Assembly: GCF_016808095.1 (NCBI RefSeq)
Contig: NC_068973.1
Span: 16,612,501 to 16,676,500 of the forward strand
Length of the DNA: 64,000 nucleotides
Reading direction: 5' to 3'
DNA from: Vigna angularis
Taxonomy: Eukaryota; Streptophyta; Magnoliopsida; Fabales; Fabaceae
Made by a program: the position numbers and the translations under genes. Shown here one piece after another: positions 9,779 to 20,558 of the stretch (position 1 is the stretch's first letter; each line of letters begins with the position of its first letter). The notes beneath the pieces were generated by a model. That model saw only the letters and a list, made by a program, of their open reading frames with translations, was not told where the DNA came from and did no database searches.

Positions 9779-12700
9779 CTACAAATACTTTCGTGCAAGA
9801 GCTCGGACTTTGGTATCAAAATGCGATGACGTGATCCGGGAGCCAGGCAAATACAGGGGATTGAGGAGAGTCTGCAATTTCCCAAACAAACAATAAAGTT
9901 ACTTCATTTCAACAATCCATGAAATGAAGTTTACAAACAGAATTAACATAAGAATTTGCACTTATTCCCACAATCAAATTAAGAGAACAATTAACAATTT
10001 CAACTTCTTTTACTGATAAGAGTGTTCCCAATCTTATCCTCTCGAGCAGAACAAAAAGTAGTAGTTAAAACTCTGAAACTCCAACTACCGAAAAGAAACC
10101 ATTGGGAACTTATTTTGCATTCTGCATATTGATACAGGAAGAATATTGTTCTCCAAAACAGTTAGTAAGGATGAAATTTTGTAACACTTGTAAAAATTGC
10201 TCCTAAACTTATTGTCGTGGGTTTGGGCCCCACTGTGGGCACTAAAATATTCTAGGCAAGAGAGATGACCTCCTTTGCTAAAGCACATAATGTTTGTTGA
10301 CTTTTCTATGTTTTCTTCAACTCCTTTTATAATTGAGTAACCTTCTAGGCTTATAATTTTTATGCTAAAATTAAGATCATATCCCTAATTTTGTTCCTTA
10401 TTTGATGATTATTTGATCCTACCTACTAGTATTAGGATTTGCTATATTATTTGCTAGATTTGTTCTAGATTACGTATTTTTTGTTTAACTATGATAAAAT
10501 CTTTCTATATTTATATGGACAAATATATTCTCATTTACTCGTTAATATTTGTATTATTATATTCCTAATAAATATTAAGTGATTAATCTTATCCTGAATA
10601 CGTCATATCTTCACTACATACTTTCCAGGTCCGATTGACAGAGCTTATCTAAAGGTTGGCCAAGATCCTACCTCTCACTATGCAGCCCCCGAGCCTTTGG
10701 CAAAACTTATCTTAAGGTAGGTCGGGATCCTACCTAGCACCACAAAAACTTTAAAATACCGGTTTGTCAATTGTCATTCTAGTTGTAATAATGTACGAAG
10801 TATCTAATAGGTAGTTTAGCATACCTATTATAGTGAAACATTGAATTGGTAATTAGGGGGAAAACGTAGAATGTGGCTAATTAAACATTTTGATAAGTAG
10901 ACTGAGACCAGATTTTTTTTATTCCAACAGCTACAGATACTTTGTGTAGTCAGCAAAGCATGCTTCAAGGAACTGATAAACATGGACTTTCTCATAATCC
11001 CGTTTAAAGAGAGTGATAGGTTCCTAAACTGGGAACCTAATCAAGAACTCCCTCACAGTCTCTCACACCCAGAAAACAGAGAGAAATATATGGTGAATTG
11101 TGTATTATTAACAGAAAAAATAGTGTGTATACAAGATCCAGAGGCATAACCCTCTTCACAGGTCAATGGCCTGTTAACAAACAATGTACTCAAAAACTCC
11201 CTTCTAACTATCCAAACAATCTATTTATACAATTCCTCTACCTTCTATCCTAATCCCATTTCCCATTATACCCTTATATCCCAAATAACCCATATCCTAA
11301 CAGAGAGGGATATTGTAGACTAAGAAAAGGCCACATATGAAACTGAAAAAGTAATGAAATGATAAATATGAAACATGTTATTGGGGTGAGCAAGAAAAAA
11401 AAAACATATTACCTTTATGTAAAGCTCGTGCACCTCTTGGAAGAAACTTTTAATCCCATCATCATTACGAGAGTCATGTAGCAACATCAATCTGGTATGT
11501 ATGATAAGTCAAGGAAAATCTCACACAAATGCAGAAAAAATGTTCGTAAGCTGTAAGAATTCTCCATTCTTGGCTTGTTCATTTTGTTCCCCTTCATAAT
11601 AATGATTCTTTAACCCATTTGTCACATTAAGTTATTTTGTTTTCTTTTAAAATGAACTATTCCTTGTGCTCCAAGAAAAGAACCCTTTATTTAATTTTAA
11701 AAAAAAATTTATGATATTTGAAAACAAGTCTTAACTTATAAATGTTTAGGTTAATAATTCGGGTTATGGTTGTGACAAAAAGGAGACATCAAAATAATTA
11801 TGTGAATTCACATTCACAGGAAAGTGAGCAGGATCAATGGCATAATTATACAATTAAAGAAGAAATGTATATCAATGGTCCTGAAAGGTGGGTACTCAGT
11901 CTTCATTTATTTGGATAAAACAAGGTTAAACAAAAACAAATGTGAACAACATGATAGGTACAAAGGGAAGGTTTACAACAGAAGGAAAAACTTGGTTAAA
12001 CTGTAACATGATAGGTACAAAGGGAAGGTTTACAACAGAAGGAAAACTGTATGATTTAGTTTATTGTATGACAGACAGTTTTAACTATATGTAAGGTAGT
12101 TATTCATCTGTAATTAGTTGCATCTAACTTCTATAAAGTAAGAATGGACAGTTTTAACAGTTTCTATTTTTATTTTGTAACTTGTGAAAGTTAGGGAGGG
12201 AAAGTCTAGTTCTCTCTAATAACCAGAAAGTTATATGTTGTTTGGGTCCTCTCTTAAGAGGTTCAATGAATGCTATATTACATTTTACAGTTTAACCAAG
12301 TTCATTCGTATAGGTATGTAATACCTATCATTGGTATTCAGAGCCACTTTCCTGGTGCTATGGTGGTTGTGTGGCATGGTCAATACGAGAATGGAGGCAA
12401 GATTGGATGGATTCGAGCGCATAATGCAAGAACAAGAATATGAACATCAGAGAAGGTTCCAAAGGTTGGAGGAAATGATTACAGGGCTGACAGGGTTGGT
12501 GGAACGTTTCATATCCTCTGATAAACAACCAACGGATAGTGCTTCTATTGCTAAGGAAGGCAGTGCGGGCAGTCTAAAGAATGACTAAGGGAATGAAAGT
12601 GGAAGTTCAGGAGTGATTGGGGAAAAATGAAGGAAGCTAGATATTCCTGCTTTTGCAGGAGAAGATGCTTATGTTCTTGAAAGGTATAAGGCATGATTAT

Positions 12701-15256
12701 TTGACTGGCATTTTTCTGAATGGATTGAAGGACGAAATAAGGGCAGAGGTTAAGTTGTATGAGGCCAAGAGCCTTGCGTAGTTAATGATGAAGGCTCAAA
12801 TGGTGGAGGAAAAGGTTCAAATCACTTCCAAGGGAGGATCTTTGATGGTGCAGAGATCTAATACTAGCTTTAGACCCTTGCCACAGACTAGGAGTCATTC
12901 TTTGGAGGGAGGAAGTGCAGCAAGGTTTTCCAATTCATCCAGGGGAGGAGGCGAAGGCAGTGGCTCTGTGGGTATTGTTAGCAGCTCTGCATCTGGACTC
13001 CAACAAAAGAGAGCACCCTTCAAGAAGTTATCTCACGAAGAGCTGCAAGATAAGATAAAAAAAGGCTTGTGTTTCATGTGTGATGAGAAATTTAGTCCAA
13101 ATCATACCTACAGGAACAAACAACTTCATATGCTGCTGATTTCTAATGAGGAGATAAAGGATTTGGAAGGTGGCCAGGACATTATACCCTTGCCAGAGGA
13201 AGAAAGGGAGGAAACTACACAAATTTTGAAATTATTCCAAGGCGCAATGGCTGGGCTCACTACAAAGAAGTCATGGAAATTATAGGGAATGATTGGCAAT
13301 GAAAAAGTGGTGATCTTGTAAATTGTGGCGCATCTCACAACTTCATTTCACAAGAATTGATTACCAAGTGTGGGTTCTAACAGCAACCAACCCTACCATA
13401 TGTGGTTGAAGTAGGGATGGGCACAAGGTGCGTTGCCAAGGGAAGTGCCAGGGATTGATTTTGGAGGTTCAGGGGTTGAAGAAAGGGCCACAGGAACATG
13501 TTTTAAGGGGAGATCCCACATTGTCTAGATCATAATCCTCAGTCTTTGTGGCAAGATTTTAAGCAGCAAGGGACGTGTTTTGTTATCAAGTGGGCAGAAA
13601 TTAAGGACCCTGGGAATGTTCTAGTACCACCACAAGTTCTCTCAATTTTGGCAGCATATGAGGACTTTTTTCAGGAGATAGAGGGATTACCCCCTAGCAG
13701 AGAACATGATCATTCTATCCACTTACAAGAGGGTGCTGCTATCCCTATTTTGCGGCCCTACAAGTACTCATCAGCAAAAAAAAATGAGATTGAGAGGTTG
13801 GTCCAAGAGATGTTACAAGCAAGAGATTATTCTAGCCCCATTATTTTGGTAAAAAAGAAAGATGGAGGATGGAGGTTTTGTGTCAATTATAGGGCTCTAA
13901 ACAAGGTCACCATTCCCAACAAGTTCCCTATTCCGGTGATAGAAGAGTTGTTGGATGAATTGGCAGGAACAACCATGTTTTCTAAGCTGGATTTAAAATC
14001 TAGTTACCACCAGATTTTGATGCGTAAAGAGGATATTGAGAAAACTGTTTTCCACATCCATGAAGGCCATTATGAATTCCTAGTCATGCCCTTTGGACTG
14101 ACCAATGCGTCAGCAACCTTTCATGCTTTGATGAATCGGATACTAAAGCCTTTTCTGAGAAAATTTGTCCTAGTTTTCTTTGATGATATTATGATCTACG
14201 TCCAAACTTAGCTGCTCAATTGACCCACCTAACAAAGGTTTTTAGGGTGCTGCATCAGCACAAATTGAAGCTCAACAAGAAGATGTGTGTCTCTGGCCAA
14301 CCACAGCTGGAATATCTGGGCCATATTATTTCACAGCAAGGGGTGGCACAGACCCACAGAAAGTCGAGGACATGGTGAAGTGGCCAGTTCCAAGAAATCC
14401 TAAGGCTTTAAGTGGATTTTTGGGTCTCACAGGTTATTACATACGTTTTGTCAAAGGATATGGTAAGATTGCCAAACCTCTAACTTGTAATACCTATCAG
14501 AACACAAGAAGGGCAATACACCTTTTTTTGTCTCAACTATGAATTAACCCCACATATAAAGGATATGACCAGCTGTAACATACACGGACACCATAAGTTC
14601 ATTAAACCTGTCTACCGATTTCAAGTACCTGCATACCAAGGAACAATATGTTAAGAAAAAGAACATGTAGAACAGGAAGCACAAAAGAGAAACATGATGT
14701 CAAAAGTTTCAAATTTGTATCAAATAAAAATTTAACTCACATAGCACTAGTAGTCCATGCAAGGTCCTGAACAATATCCAAAGCAGCATGGAGGATAAAT
14801 TGATGCAGCTGAGCAGCATCCTCTCTCTGTCACCAGAGCATGGAATTGTAAAATGATGTAAATTTGGTGAAGTAAAAGAATAAACTACTTTAAAAGCCAC
14901 ATAAGACAAGCTGAAGCACGAGATTAAGATAAGCAATTAAATTAATCAGGTGAAAAAAACAAAACAAAAAACAAATTACTCCATAACATTTTTCACATAA
15001 TAGCGAAAAAAAATCACACAACTTAATGAGTGGTCATGGATCAATCCACCTAAATAGTCTAATTACCAATATCTAGCAAGCAGCATGTTAAACAATATAA
15101 ATAAATTTCATAAATGAACAAAAAGCTTGAAAATCACAAAAGCTAAAATGAAATAAATAAAGAAGAAAACCACACTTTAGCAGCTACTCCAACTTCAGCT
15201 TCATATATAGGAATGTCATTTCTGCTAACAATGATGAAACAGGCAGTGGTTGCCAT
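9779..15256 (-). CDS. TRAPPC2: TRAPP complex subunit 2 (Sedlin homologue), five coding exons
   Basis: Coding exons on the minus strand are 15256-15176, 14826-14741, 14628-14567, 11498-11413 and 9871-9779, 408 nt in total. They join in phase to 135 residues plus stop, the usual length of plant Sedlin. The protein starts [20 protein letters not shown], continues through [40 protein letters not shown] and [20 protein letters not shown], and ends [16 protein letters not shown]. Sedlin has a longin-like fold and is a core subunit of TRAPP, which tethers vesicles in ER-Golgi traffic in the cytosol. No exon is damaged. Introns 1, 2 and 4 are GT-AG (donors GTGTGG, GTGAGT, GTAATA), while intron 3 is AT-AC. 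An AG acceptor at 15268-15267, just before the ATG exon, suggests a 5' UTR intron. The gene is probably functional, with introns enlarged by transposons. Confidence 0.93.
10210..10745 (-). repeat. Old LTR relic in TRAPPC2 intron 4
   Basis: GGGCCCCACTGTGGGCACTAAAATATT at 10218-10244 resembles the primer-site and LTR-end junction of the Tat-type element at 5948-5972. Sequence to the right may be the LTR. It contains two imperfect copies of a block with GATCCTACCT (about 10635-10675 and 10695-10740). Boundaries are not resolved. Confidence 0.35.
11014..11302 (-). mobile_element. Solo LTR, 289 bp, in TRAPPC2 intron 4
   Basis: Perfect 5-bp duplications GAGAG flank it at 11009-11013 and 11303-11307. 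On the minus strand it starts TGTTAGGATATGG and ends GGAACCTATCA. A TATA box (GTATAAATA on minus) lies at 11230-11222. No internal sequence remains, as after recombination between the two LTRs of one element. The family is not assigned. Confidence 0.85.
12376..13285 (+). pseudogene. Gag remnant of the intronic chromovirus
   Basis: It begins [20 protein letters not shown], a typical N-terminus, followed by a coiled-coil. An internal deletion near 12672 joins the AFAGEDAY region directly to the end of the gag domain ([19 protein letters not shown]), and a TAG follows at about 12780. The zinc-knuckle region reads [18 protein letters not shown], where the last metal-binding Cys is replaced by Tyr. 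A protease trace ([11 protein letters not shown]) near 13330 lies in another frame. Confidence 0.8.
13546..14487 (+). pseudogene. Reverse transcriptase remnant of the intronic chromovirus
   Basis: The RT domain is open at 13546-14211: [45 protein letters not shown] and the catalytic FFDDIMIY. The CVNYR box has Asn where Asp is usual. Compared with the family a short in-frame segment before [10 protein letters not shown] is missing. After a frameshift near 14211 the thumb region continues ([18 protein letters not shown]) to about 14487, where it is cut. Confidence 0.85.
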
Positions 15257-15266
15257 TATGAATACC

Positions 15267-15800
15267 CTGCACACACAAAATGCAAAAGAGGATATAAATA
15301 TATTATTATTATACTTATATCCAACATATCAATAAAACTTTCAAAATCACAGAAAAAAAAAGAAAATCCTAGTGATTTGAAAATATTTGCTTGCGTGCAA
15401 AAGCACAACAAATTAATCAATTGAAGAAGCAGACACTGTCGTGTTCACTGAGTGTTGTTAAAATCGCGAGTAAGATCGTAAACTCGCACGATCCTGCGAG
15501 TTTGGACCACCAAGAGTAAACGCGGAGGACGGATCGTAAACGGACGGATCCTGAGCCTTGTCGATCCTTCTCGTGCTGTGATAGACGCAACCCATGAGAA
15601 GCCCAAAGCTCTTACCTTTTTCTACTAGGGTTACGTTCGCATACAGGAGCGCCGCCCTCGCTTCAGATTCGCCGGCGATCACCGCTCTCGCCGTCGTCGA
15701 CGCTAATCGCCCTCGTAGTCGTCGGCGGTAGCTGCCCTCGTCGTCGTCGTCGGCACTTGCAGTCAGCGATACTTAGTCTCTGTTTCTAGAGTTTCTTTTA
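15267..15800 (-). promoter_or_regulatory. Candidate TRAPPC2 5' UTR exon and leader intron
   Basis: On the minus strand a GC-rich block with GAC and GAG trinucleotide runs (about 15780-15618) ends GTAACCCTAGTAGAAAAAG followed by a strong donor GTAAGAGC. With the acceptor at 15268-15267 this would give a leader intron of about 350 nt. Against this, 15440-15560 contains inverted GATCGTAAACTCGCACGATC sequence that looks transposon-derived. A second candidate leader is at 19690-19860. Confidence 0.35.
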
Positions 15801-17189
15801 CCACTGATGGGGTGGCTTAATTCGTATGGAAGTAAGAGTAAAATCACACACTTTTACACTCATCATTTTACCTTTACATTCATTCTATTTAATTTTATAT
15901 TCATTTGACATATAATAAAAAGTAAAATAATCATAAATAAATAAATTTTTACATTTTTTTTAAAATGAAAGAGTGAAAAAAAAAGTGTCAAGTAAAAAAT
16001 TTATGTACTTGTGAAAGTGTCATATTTCTTCTTCTGACTCCAGTTTTGAAAGAAAAAGATATCATCCCCGCTTATTGCTTCTTTTTTATGTATTAAATTT
16101 TAATACTTAAACTTATTATTATTGTTATTTTGTGTAAATTATTTTTATCATATTTATATACTATTTTTTTATCATACATCTGTTTATAAATATAATTTTT
16201 GTTCATGAACATATTTTTTTTAATTAGTTGAGTAAAGAGAATAACGATTTTTTTTTCTTGTCATTTCGATCCCCTATCGATCATCTGAGTTTAAGTTCAC
16301 TCCGAGATTAAAGATCCACTGAGTCCTCTATATTTTTTAACCACCATATTATCGTCTTATTTCCTACTCCACTTCTTTCTCAGTGGACCAACAAAATAAG
16401 TACTTAGAAATGAAAAGAGAATAATGTGACTTTCATGAAGACAGAAACTATAAGGATTATTGGTCCAAAACCACAAAGACAACTAAAGCACAATATTTCT
16501 TTACATTTTCACAACTTTTTTTTGTCATGAGAAGTATATTTAACGTATAATTATAAAGAGAACAGAAAATAACTATTGTCTACTTAGAAAAATTATTTAA
16601 TTTATTTTGATAGATCATTTTAACTTTTAATTATTTATTTTGAAGTTATCCTCCACCCATGTGACCGATTATCTGTTATGCTCAACAGTTCTTTAATTTG
16701 CCACTTAATGAATATACTTTTCACCATTGGTGGGAAATAGGATTACAAAACATTCCACTCTACTAAGTAGCAAAATATGCTACCTGCTTACTAGGTTTGA
16801 TAGTATAGGTTAGACAGTTCCGATTAATTCAGGTACATCAGACACCATGGAATTTTAATTCAAAAGTGCACTTCCAACCCAATTGCCATACATCAATCAA
16901 TAAGAACCACACAAGTTAAACAGAAGGGAGATCTACAAAAGATCCATCATTCCTTTACCCTTCACTGTTAAAGTCACGTTTACAGCCTATACAGACTCTC
17001 AAGTTTCATGATACAGTTCAAATTCTAAGCAAAGAACGTGAAATAAATAGACAATGCTCAGTTTTTCTTTGGGGGCATATTCCACCAATTTAACCAGCAT
17101 GGAAAAAAATCCAACATAGCTAAAACGGGTTTGTTTAACAGAAATTGATCAAGCATTATAATTTTTCAGAAAAAAAAAAACATGATATC
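15801..17189. other. AT-rich non-coding DNA
   Basis: Low-complexity AT-rich sequence upstream of TRAPPC2. I see no gene and no clear element boundary. Confidence 0.5.
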
Positions 17190-17523
17190 TGTTAGAAGTC
17201 CCACATCGAAATTTAGAGTATATAAATATATGCAAACCTCACATTTCAAGCCGGTTTTGTAGGGTTGAGTTAAGCCTAAAATTTACTTTTAATATAGTAT
17301 CAGAGTCAAGTTAGAGTCTATCCTAGCAATATTTGTTATTTGTTGGGCATATTGTTTCACCCACTATCGGACCACTCAATAATGTCTAGTCTCACATTCG
17401 AGATGTATATACCTCGGCGTGAGGGTGTGTGTTGGAAGTCACACATAAACTAGAGATAAGGTCAATTTAGAGTATATAAGTAGTTTTATGGGCTTAAATT
17501 AGGCATAAAGTCCACTTCTTAGC
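17190..17523 (+). mobile_element. TRIM (terminal-repeat retrotransposon in miniature), 334 bp
   Basis: The 5' LTR (17190-17294) begins TGTTAGAAGTCCCACATCG. The 3' LTR (17430-17523) begins TGTTGGAAGTCACACATAAA. Between them lie a primer site TAGTATCAGAG (17295-17305, a decayed TGGTATCAGAGC) and a purine-rich tract GTGAGGGTGTG right before the 3' LTR. There is no coding capacity. The 3' LTR has lost part of its middle and no target duplication is left, so the copy is old. Confidence 0.8.
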
Positions 17524-20500
17524 CGTTTCCTTTATAATTTCAAAAATCCTTATCCTGAAAGATTTGGACACAGTTTCATCGTCATGGGTTTCTACCTATA
17601 CAACACTATTAACACTGCACAACAGGGACCGGTGTAAAAGACTTACAGTAAAAATTGCATCCAAGAAGAGTGACTTATAATCAGGAAGCCAATTTTTTAA
17701 CACTAGGCTTAACCGCGCCTGGCTATTGCAGTTTCAGTCAACAAGGAAAATTGAGTTTCATATTGGCTAATGTCTAAGACAGCTCGAAACATAAGCACGA
17801 ACATAAGACAAATCATTAGTTCCTAAAAGCTCATACACATCAAAACAAACGAATTGAAAATAAAAATTGATATACAAATATCCATATTTAACGATTAAAA
17901 GTAGCACTAGTTATTGGTGGAGCCTATTATAAATAAGTATGATGCTATTTAAAATATACATATTATTTTCATGAAAATATGATGGCAATTATAACAGAAA
18001 ATTGCACGATATTGCTGCTCATATTTATGAGCAGCTTTATATGCAAGGGCCAAAAATGAAATTTACAACGGTAATAATATTGAAACTGATCAACAAGACC
18101 TGGATTTAATACACTTGATTGATGATTATTTTAAACTTGTATTTGACTGTTGCCTGTATTTACTTACAGTTAAATGTTTTGTTTAAGTCATCTATGACTT
18201 TCATTGTTAAATATAAACACCAATAATTTTGAGTAATGTTTACAACTTTTTAGAATTTGTATGTAATAGCATGCATCATACAAACCATATAAAAAAAGAA
18301 AATTCAAAATAGCAGCTAGCCTGTTATACTCTGTCCCTCTTCTTGGCTCTGTATCTACACAGAAGTACAACACACCCTATCAGAGATTTCACATTTAGTA
18401 TTGACAGTATGTCCACAATCTTAATATACCCTCCTACATGGCAGTGTCTGATTCATCACCTCTTAACTGGAAGTTTCTATACAGATACAAAGCCAAGAAG
18501 AACTTAGAAAGAACATATGGAAGAAGCTCTGCTTTGATTTGTTCTGTTTTACTTGATGCTGAAACCTTTGATGGTCACTGTCTTCTCTTCCATTTACCTT
18601 AATCTCACATCGCATTGGACTAAATGGTGTGTTTGGTTTTGAAGAAAGAAATAGAAAGGATGGAAATAGAGAAGAAACACAAGGAGAAAAAGAGAAACAG
18701 GTAAGAAATAAAATTGAATATTTAGTTGCTTGTTAGAATAGAAACAGGTGAGAAATAGAGAGAGTACTTTGAAAGTTGTGTAATTTGATTAGTTTGATAG
18801 AAAATAAAGATAGAGATATAAGTAAAAATAGGTATGAAATAGTGGAGTAGGTCCCACCATATTTTAAAATTAATCCTCCCCTTATTCCCCATCAACCAAA
18901 TTAGTTCTCTCCCTCCCCCTCCTCTCTACCAAACAAACTTTAATTGTTTTACAATTAGGTTGCATTTGGTAATCATGTTAGAATATGAAACATAACATGA
19001 GCTCCTTTCTATTTTTTGTGAATTTAAGCTGGACTAAGACATTTCTGTACTCCCAAAAAGTTAATCCTTAGATAAAATGGAAGGAAACAATGGTTCAGTT
19101 CCATTAGGTCCTCCACACACCGAATGCTAGATTAAAGAAAACAAAATCCTATGATGTAGGATAGAGTATCCAAGCAGAACCCACCAAAAACAAGCCCGAC
19201 CCAGGAGTGAAAAGATATTACTGACATATTACAGCTATGTAACATATCCAAGAATGGTAAATGCAAATGAGATGGGTGGACATCTCCTTTTTAACAATGG
19301 TACAAAAGTTCTAAATGAAAAGATTTCTTTAAACACTTCACTTAATAACTCTTGTTTTACCAAAAAGAAAATACATTTAATTTGTCTTCAATATTATTAA
19401 ATAGCCAAATAACTCTTAATTACTTTGGCATTTGGCTGCAAATGCCACAACAGTATTCTACAAGTTGATCCCATCTAGTAAGTCATTGGCATATATAATC
19501 GAACCCAAAGTAGGCCAATGTTAGCAATTGATAGTGAAAAGGGATTTTTCATACACATACTAAGTCCTGATTAAAGTGAATCTCCCATAGATAGATGTAT
19601 CAGTTACTTTGCACAAAAAGAACAGACTTTAAAAACAAAATAGAAGGTTAAACAAAATTAATGAAATCAATAAGGAAACACAAAATCAATAGAATAGAAA
19701 CGAAACACAAACTGAAATAACCCTAGATCTGATAGAGAGGAAATGCGCGGAGATTAGAGAGCCAAAGAGACACACCGTCGAGCGCCAAAGACAGTTCTGA
19801 AGAAGAGAGAGGGAGTGCAGGAAGCTCTGGACCGGTACGAAAGTAGAGTAAAGGAATTCTATATTAGTGGAATTTAAATTTCTATACTTTAAATTAATCA
19901 AAATATTTTATAATACTAATAATTATTGTTTTCCAACTACACTCTTCTTAATCAATTTTACGAATTTTGTTATTAAATAATAAAATTTTATATTCTATTC
20001 TATCATTTACATTTAAAACTTCTCATATCACGTTTGTCGTCTTAATATCTTTGTTTGAATTGAGGAAGGCGTGAAAAAAAAAAGAGAAGTTTATCGTTCA
20101 TTTATTTGGTTTAATAAAATTTAAAAAAATTAAAATAATTGGATAATATAATGAATTGTAAACATAGTGTTAGTTAAAATTTATTTTTTAATTAAATGAA
20201 AAATGAGTATAAATTAAAATTAAAAAGTAATGAATTATGGAATAATTATTTTATGAAATTGGAAGTTGTATTAAAAATTTATTTAAAAACTGAAATTTAA
20301 TTTATTTAAATAATTAATTATAAATCATGTATATTTTTTATATGGTAATAAACAATTAAAGTATAAATTATAAATAAAAGGGCAGTAGCTATGCATTAAT
20401 TGATAGATATAAAACATATTTTAAATCATATTTTTGTTTCAAAATTAATGCTTAAAAAATATTAAATATTAATTTGAAGTCATAATGTGCAAGTTAAAAA

Positions 20501-20549
20501 ATGTATTTACCTCACAATTCATATATCGTTTACCAAAGATAATTTGTAA
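17524..20549. other. Non-coding DNA upstream of TRAPPC2, with a possible leader at 19690-19860
   Basis: It is mostly AT-rich. On the minus strand 19850-19690 is CT-rich (CTCCCTCTCTCTTCTTC) and ends with AGATCTAGGGTTATTTC. A TATA-like TATAAAATAT lies just upstream (about 19912), so this could be a first, non-coding exon of TRAPPC2 or of another transcript. At 18630-18950 GTTTGGTT and ACCAAACAAAC form loose inverted ends, perhaps an old MITE. Confidence 0.3.
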
Positions 20550-20558
20550 TATTAATAT

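Larger units (their letters stand above)
11952..14499 (+). mobile_element. Deleted Ty3/gypsy chromovirus in the U12 intron of TRAPPC2
   Basis: The 5' LTR starts TGATAGGTAC and ends ACCTATCA at 12330. A 57-bp tandem duplication (11952 and 12009) repeats its first bases, so the start is either of the two. A primer site TGGTATTCAGAGCCA (initiator Met type) is at 12332-12346. Gag, a protease trace and RT follow. RNase H, integrase and nearly all of the 3' LTR are missing; only the last 14 bp (TGTAATACCTATCA, 14486-14499) remain. Flanks read CAACA and GAACA, a decayed duplication at best. Confidence 0.8.
11499..14566 (-). other. U12-type AT-AC intron 3 of TRAPPC2 (3068 nt)
   Basis: On the minus strand the exon ends GCTGGTC and the intron starts ATATCCTTTA (14566 downward), the U12 5' splice site consensus. 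TTCCTTGACTT at 11516-11506 matches the U12 branch-site consensus. The intron ends in AC at 11499, ten bases after the presumed branch A (11509). Joining exon to exon at these points keeps the frame (A-G-H-T-R-L). No GT-AG alternative gives this protein. The intron holds a chromovirus remnant in the opposite orientation. Confidence 0.9.

Noticed and set aside
14709..14936. Open frame of 75 codons as a separate small protein
   Set aside because: It overlaps TRAPPC2 exon 2 in a different frame; splice sites and the Sedlin frame explain this sequence better.
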